64,000 bases of DNA. Source: an uncultured Lachnospiraceae bacterium (GTDB lineage Bacteria; Bacillota; Clostridia; Lachnospirales; Lachnospiraceae). Position numbers and translations under genes: made by a program. The notes beneath the pieces were generated by a model that was not told the origin of the DNA, searched no databases, and saw nothing but the letters and a program-made list of their open reading frames with translations. This document shows, one piece after another, positions 59,906 through 64,000 of this stretch (within the stretch, counting starts at the first letter, position 1; every line of letters starts with the position of its first letter). The DNA lies in assembly GCA_945949085.1 (NCBI GenBank), contig CAMFDJ010000011.1, positions 1 through 64,000 of the forward strand, read 5' to 3'.

Positions 59906-61501
59906 CTATCTGTCCCACTTGTCGCAAAGCGCATTGATCTGATCTGCAAACTTGGCAAGATCCTTATTTGCACCACCCTCATTTCTATGAATGACAGCGA
60001 TAAGTCTCTGCCCTGCCGCAAGCAGTCTCGAGAAGATGTCAGAAGCCACTTTCTTCTTCTTGACAGGAACACCCTCTGCCTCGTAAGTGATCGTGTTTGT
60101 CAGAAGATCAACCTCTGTGCCGCTGTAAGGGGCATAGGTGTTATAACCGTATTCATGCTTTAAGCACTGCGCAAAAGAGCTACAGACCGTATCCTCTCCA
60201 TGTACAATGAATACACGCTCCGGTTTCTTTTCAAAGCCGTTTACCCACGCAATCAGGCCGTTCTTATCAGCATGTCCGGAGAGCCCGGCAAGCTGCATGA
60301 TCTTTGCGCGTACTTCAATGGTCTCCCCGAAAAGTTTCACTTCCTTGACACCTTCCACAATGGCACGTCCGAGCGTACCGATTGCCTGATATCCTACAAA
60401 CAATATCGTACATTCCGGTCTCCACAGATTATGCTTTAAGTGATGTCTGATACGTCCTGCCTCACACATGCCGGAAGCGGAAATAATGACCTTCGGCGTA
60501 TCCTCAAAATTGATCATCTTGGATTCGTCGCTTGTGATGGAAAGACGCAATCCCGGAAAGCTGATAGGATTGATTCCCTGCTTCACCAGCTCCATCGCTT
60601 CTTCATCAAAACAGTTGTATATGTTCTTTTGGAAAATACCGGTAGCCTCCACCGCCAGAGGACTATCCACATAGACAGGAAAATCCGGATGCCCCTCTAC
60701 CAGCTTCTCCGCCTTGATCTTACGCAGAAAATACAACATTTCCTGTGTTCTGCCCACGGCAAAGGACGGAATGACAACATTGCCCCCCTTATCAAAAGTC
60801 TCCTTCAGAATCTTGACAAGTTCACCCACATAATCCGGCTTCTCCGCAGCATGGATACGGTCTCCGTAGGTGGATTCCATGACGACATAATCTGCCTCGC
60901 TTGTCAGCGAAGGGTCCTTGATGAGAGGCTGGTTCAGATTGCCGATATCACCGGAAAATACGATTTTTTTTGTAACCTTATCTTCCGTCAGCCACACTTC
61001 AATACTGGCTGATCCAAGCAGATGTCCAACGTCCGTAAAACGGATCTGAATCCCTTCACAGAGCGTAATCATCGTGTCATAATGACATGGCACAATCAGT
61101 TTTACCGTGCCATCCGCATCCTCCATCGTGTAGACCGGTTCATAGCTCTCGTAATTGCCGTTTCTCTTTGCCTTACGTCTCTTCCACTCTGCCTCCTGAC
61201 TCTGGATATGAGCACAGTCACGAAGCATGATGCTACATAAATCAGCCGTGGCATCCGTCATGAAAATCTGCCCTCTGAACCCTCTGGCATACAACAGTGG
61301 CAGCATTCCCGAATGATCGACATGCGCATGTGTCAGGAGTACATAGTCCAGCATAGATTCCTGAATCGGCAGATCTACATTCTCAAAGACATTTACTCCC
61401 TGCTCCATACCATAATCCACAAGGATATGTTTTCCACATGCCTCCAGATAATGGCAGCTTCCCGTCACCTCATGCGCCGCACCAATAAATTTCAGTTTCA
61501 T
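59906..61501 (-). CDS. Beta-CASP metallo-beta-lactamase-fold RNA exonuclease (531 aa)
   Basis: MBL core with HAHVDHSGMLP and GHLLGSASIEVW motifs holding two Zn, then the beta-CASP insert (VIISASGMCEAGRIRHHLKHNL, motif B-type), then GLSGHADKNGL and VHGED. The order matches RNA-processing exonucleases of the YhfA/CPSF73-like family found in many bacteria. A C-terminal helical extension (KKKKVASDIFSRLLAAGQRL) follows. It is a single gene. Likely RNA turnover. Confidence 0.9.
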   Translation of the reverse strand: MKLKFIGAAHEVTGSCHYLEACGKHILVDYGMEQGVNVFENVDLPIQESMLDYVLLTHAHVDHSGMLPLLYARGFRGQIFMTDATADLCSIMLRDCAHIQSQEAEWKRRKAKRNGNYESYEPVYTMEDADGTVKLIVPCHYDTMITLCEGIQIRFTDVGHLLGSASIEVWLTEDKVTKKIVFSGDIGNLNQPLIKDPSLTSEADYVVMESTYGDRIHAAEKPDYVGELVKILKETFDKGGNVVIPSFAVGRTQEMLYFLRKIKAEKLVEGHPDFPVYVDSPLAVEATGIFQKNIYNCFDEEAMELVKQGINPISFPGLRLSITSDESKMINFEDTPKVIISASGMCEAGRIRHHLKHNLWRPECTILFVGYQAIGTLGRAIVEGVKEVKLFGETIEVRAKIMQLAGLSGHADKNGLIAWVNGFEKKPERVFIVHGEDTVCSSFAQCLKHEYGYNTYAPYSGTEVDLLTNTITYEAEGVPVKKKKVASDIFSRLLAAGQRLIAVIHRNEGGANKDLAKFADQINALCDKWDR

Positions 61502-61516
61502 AAAAAAGCCCCCTTT

Positions 61517-62239
61517 TTATCGCAGTGCCAGCAGCCTAAGCCCATAAAGCGCCAGCAGATGCAATGGATAAAATAAATAAAAGAAATACTTCAGGTTTTT
61601 ACCCTTCTTTCCATTATAGTGATAAATCAGCAAAAATGCCGGAAAACACAGATATTCCCAGATCATACAGAGATATCCGCATACACAGGCTTTTCGCCGG
61701 TCACTGCGGAACCAGTAAAAAATCAAAAGCAAAAGCACACCAAACGCACTGTAATCCGTCTTTAAAAAATAAGCGAGCAGCATTCCCGCCATACCGATCA
61801 CCATGCCAAGCGAGATACGGAAAATCGGATCGCCCCGGTTACTGTCACGCACCTTTTCAATCAGAAACATCGCAATGCAGCCGATTAAAAGCGTAAAAAA
61901 CACATTCTGCATCTTTCTTTCAAATAAGCCGTCCTGCAAAGCCAGATCAAAAGGTATCTCCGACAACACGGAAAACACTAGGAGCCTTGCCAGATACCGA
62001 TATCTGTTCCTCGTATGATAAAATCCCTCTACCAGCACAAAACAAAAAATAGGGAATGCCGTCCTGCCGACTGCACGAAGCACCTGATAGATGATATCGG
62101 CACCGGCAAAGTCCTGTGTCTTATCATAATAGGAAGTATAAATCACAAAAAAAGCTGCTCCAAAATGATCGATCAGCATGGAAATCACTGCGATCATTTT
62201 TAATCCGGTCGTCGTAAACAGATTCTGTGTCCGGTCCAT
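61517..62239 (-). CDS. TraX-family membrane protein (240 aa)
   Basis: ATG 62239 (MDRTQNLFTTTGLKMIAVISM) follows AAAGGAACTT. Six to seven membrane helices; the start LKMIAVISMLIDHFGAAF and the later VLVEGFYHTRNRYRYLARLL pattern match the TraX family (acyltransferase-like). The TraX name comes from F-pilin acetylation, but chromosomal Firmicutes copies have other, unknown substrates. The stop is 15 bp before the beta-CASP gene start, so they may be cotranscribed. Confidence 0.85.
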   Translation of the reverse strand: MDRTQNLFTTTGLKMIAVISMLIDHFGAAFFVIYTSYYDKTQDFAGADIIYQVLRAVGRTAFPIFCFVLVEGFYHTRNRYRYLARLLVFSVLSEIPFDLALQDGLFERKMQNVFFTLLIGCIAMFLIEKVRDSNRGDPIFRISLGMVIGMAGMLLAYFLKTDYSAFGVLLLLIFYWFRSDRRKACVCGYLCMIWEYLCFPAFLLIYHYNGKKGKNLKYFFYLFYPLHLLALYGLRLLALR

Positions 62240-62341
62240 AAAAATAAGTTCCTTTCCATATATCATAGTATAACATACCCTTGACACAAATGCCATGCGG
62301 GATTCATTTCTTTTTGCTCACTCCCACCGGAAAATGCAAAA

Positions 62342-62375
62342 CCCCGGAATCACTCTGCATCATGTGATTCCGGGG
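62342..62375. terminator. Hairpin between TraX and YhfC-type genes
   Basis: CCCCGGAATCAC / GTGATTCCGGGG perfect 12-bp stem, 10-nt loop, preceded on the plus side by AAAA (T run on the minus strand). It follows the YhfC-type gene on the minus strand and terminates it. Confidence 0.85.
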
Positions 62376-62473
62376 CACACCCTAAACTTATGTAAACCAA
62401 AAGTTATTATTCCGCATCAAGTGCTTTTGCCACTCTTGACTTATCTACTATAACTGTTCTCCAAAAAGTACCT

Positions 62474-63277
62474 TCATTCCTGCAAAGCACCGGTCTCCTT
62501 CTTCCAAACCATCCACGCGGTATATGCAATCACCAGGGCCAAAATCCAGACAACAACTTCAATCAAAGCAATCGACATACCAAGTCCGCTTAAAATAACC
62601 GCCAAAGCATCTAATGTAAAATGGAAAACTAACGCAACCACATACCATTTCATTTTTCCAACCTTCGTTGCCGCAAACCAGACAAGAACAGACAATCCGA
62701 TCTGTGCTGTCACAGCCGCAAATCGCTCAATCGGTGATGCCAGGAACAACAATGGGGATGTCTGGGTAAGTGTGTCAAAAGCAGCCTGCAAAGTTTGCTT
62801 GTTTGCCTCATCCAGCGGCGCCAAAAGTATTTCTGTCGCTCCGGTATTGATGCAGACAGAATAGATGATATTGTTTATCATTCCCATCGTCAGAATCACG
62901 AACGCTTCAAACCCGCCATGTCCCGCTCCATACATGAGTGCATTATGCGGATCGGATAACTTTTTTCCAAGCCAGAATCGCATGGACAAAAGTCTTCCAG
63001 TCTCTTCAAACAAAGCTGCCATCAAGCCGCCATAAACCGCCATGATCCAAAAACTACTTTGCATTGCTTTTCCAAACGGAAGCACAAATAGAACAAGCGC
63101 ATGCACCATCTGTTCCAGAACAAATGCAAAGACAAACATAACCAGACAGCCCACAAAAAAAGCGAGTAAACTTGCTTTGTATTTTTTCTTAAAACAGATC
63201 GCCAAAACAAGCGGAATCAAAATGCCGATCAGCAAATTGAGTACCATAAAAACAATAGATAACATAGGAACTTTCAT
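62474..63277 (-). CDS. YhfC-family intramembrane protease-like membrane protein (267 aa)
   Basis: Seven to eight membrane helices with the motifs ALFEETGRLLSMRFWLGKK and YGAGHGGFEAFVIL. The EE and HxxxE-type residues in these helices are the putative metal-binding site of the YhfC family, related to CAAX-type intramembrane proteases (PrsW-like). Ribosome site GGAGGTGACTTAAG. Substrate unknown. Upstream gene is the YbjQ-type pair, same direction. Confidence 0.85.
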   Translation of the reverse strand: MKVPMLSIVFMVLNLLIGILIPLVLAICFKKKYKASLLAFFVGCLVMFVFAFVLEQMVHALVLFVLPFGKAMQSSFWIMAVYGGLMAALFEETGRLLSMRFWLGKKLSDPHNALMYGAGHGGFEAFVILTMGMINNIIYSVCINTGATEILLAPLDEANKQTLQAAFDTLTQTSPLLFLASPIERFAAVTAQIGLSVLVWFAATKVGKMKWYVVALVFHFTLDALAVILSGLGMSIALIEVVVWILALVIAYTAWMVWKKETGALQE

Positions 63278-63334
63278 CTTAAGTCACCTCCACGCAGAAT
63301 AAACCAAATCAGTCAACGCCGTATCCTTTCTCTT

Positions 63335-63649
63335 CTAGTTCAAGAATTTCACTGCAGTTCCGTAAGCAACCACTTCTGCAGCGCCCTGCATAACAGCAGA
63401 AGATCCGTATCTTACACCAACCACTGCGTCCGCACCAAGTGCAGTTGCCTCATCTACCATTCTCTTTGTCGCAATCTGTCTTGCTTCATTGAGCATTTCC
63501 GTATAACCGGCAATCTCGCCGCCGACAAGTGTCTTCATACCTGCCATAAAATCCCTACCGATATTCTTTGACTGCACAATCGTTCCTTTCACAATTCCAA
63601 TTGCCTCAATTTCTTTTCCCGGGATACAATCAATACTTACGAGCTTCAT
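63335..63649 (-). CDS. YbjQ-type protein (104 aa)
   Basis: ATG 63649 (MKLVSIDCIPGKEIEAIG) is favoured by GGAGGAGAAGAAG; the longer start is not needed. VKGTIVQSKNIGRDFMAGMKTLVGGEIAGYTEML and DEATALGADAVVGVRYGSSAV are the YbjQ family marks. These form pentameric beta rings; the role is not settled. Overlaps the end of the upstream gene by 20 bp, so they are co-translated. Confidence 0.93.
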   Translation of the reverse strand: MKLVSIDCIPGKEIEAIGIVKGTIVQSKNIGRDFMAGMKTLVGGEIAGYTEMLNEARQIATKRMVDEATALGADAVVGVRYGSSAVMQGAAEVVAYGTAVKFLN

Positions 63650-64000
63650 CTTCTTCTCCTCCATCAATTTCTTTCATTCTGAGTTTTAATGCGACTATTG
63701 CACCGATGATGACTGCCACAAATGGCAAAATCATAAAAAATAATACGCCGATGGGCAACTGATCGACCGTATTGGCCCAAAGGATCATGGCAATGAGCAG
63801 AATCATAATCATGATCATGACAGCTGCAGATAAAGCAGAACCATATTTTTTCTGTTTGATATCATTCTTTTCAATATCCATAAACTTGGTTCCCCCTTCC
63901 TCCATTTTCTTCATAGAAGAAAGATACTCGGATGCATCCAGGCTTTCAAAGTCCTTTACTTCCTCTGCAAGTCTGTCACAAAGCTGCAGGGAAAGCTGCA
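63630..64000 (-). CDS. Membrane protein paired with YbjQ, N-terminus beyond the window
   Basis: The frame is open to 64000, so the 94-aa ORF in the track is only the last part. Upstream of its Met the frame continues QLSLQLCDRLAEEVKDFESLDASEYLSS, helical and acidic. The C-terminus has two membrane segments (SAAVMIMIMILLIAMILW and IGVLFFMILPFVAVIIGAIVAL) and an acidic end. No family assigned; the pairing with YbjQ suggests a shared membrane-associated role. Confidence 0.8.
   Translation of the reverse strand, partial: QLSLQLCDRLAEEVKDFESLDASEYLSSMKKMEEGGTKFMDIEKNDIKQKKYGSALSAAVMIMIMILLIAMILWANTVDQLPIGVLFFMILPFVAVIIGAIVALKLRMKEIDGGEEDEARKY

Noticed and set aside
1-64000. CRISPR array, rRNA operon or conjugation genes
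   Set aside because: No regularly spaced direct repeats, no rRNA-like stretches, and no relaxase, coupling or type IV secretion genes were seen anywhere.

Overview
The window looks like a chromosomal segment from a low-to-mid-GC Gram-positive clostridium, most likely a Lachnospiraceae gut bacterium. Evidence: a T-box leader before thrS, an L20-type attenuator before infC-rpmI-rplT, an infC gene that appears to start at ATT, BmrCD-type heterodimeric ABC exporters, and a four-gene DUF5717/DUF5716-like locus that I associate with Lachnospiraceae. No rRNA genes and no CRISPR array were seen.

Layout. (1) 1-1478: left chromosomal flank with a partial AAA-ATPase/nuclease-fold gene and a decayed serine-recombinase tail. 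(2) 1479-11265: a 9.8-kb integrated element bounded by a 20-bp direct repeat, inserted at the 3' end of a tRNA-Leu gene. It carries a tyrosine integrase, a replication initiator of the CRESS-DNA virus type (HUH nuclease plus SF3 helicase), and a hairpin whose loop holds TAGTATTAC, the nonanucleotide nicked in circovirus origins. It also carries four small proteins of the replication module and a cargo of a radical SAM/SPASM enzyme, two membrane-anchored SH3b-like proteins (one with a Cys/Asp-rich tail) and an antitoxin-like small protein. (3) 11416-26700: two metallophosphoesterases, a PTS IIC, glpK, murI, a heterodimeric ABC exporter, a HAD phosphatase, a secreted esterase, a gamma-Glu hydrolase and pepD. 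(4) 26700-31750: the infC operon, an XRE regulator, a DUF1540 protein and the T-box/thrS operon. (5) 31770-39079: a SEC-C protein, a membrane pseudokinase, purA, purB and purF. (6) 39233-45728: an amino-acid ABC transporter, then an SsuABC-like transporter divergent from a LacI-family regulator with two candidate operators. (7) 45753-52567: a tight four-gene operon of coiled-coil, small-helical, Hsp70-like and 1186-aa repeat proteins. (8) 52642-64000: a SpoIID/PG-binding protein, a GntR-ABC operon, ilvE, a GGDEF protein, folA-thyA, a beta-CASP nuclease, TraX- and YhfC-type membrane proteins, and a YbjQ-type pair running off the window.

The most interesting system is the integrated element. 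The Rep and the hairpin origin are the two halves of a eukaryotic-virus-like rolling-circle replicon, here combined with a tRNA-targeting tyrosine integrase in a bacterial chromosome. The element also rebuilds the tRNA 3' end and provides a replacement terminator. Its cargo suggests a surface-displayed, radical-SAM-modified protein. The Rep/origin identification rests on motifs seen directly; the cargo function is inference.
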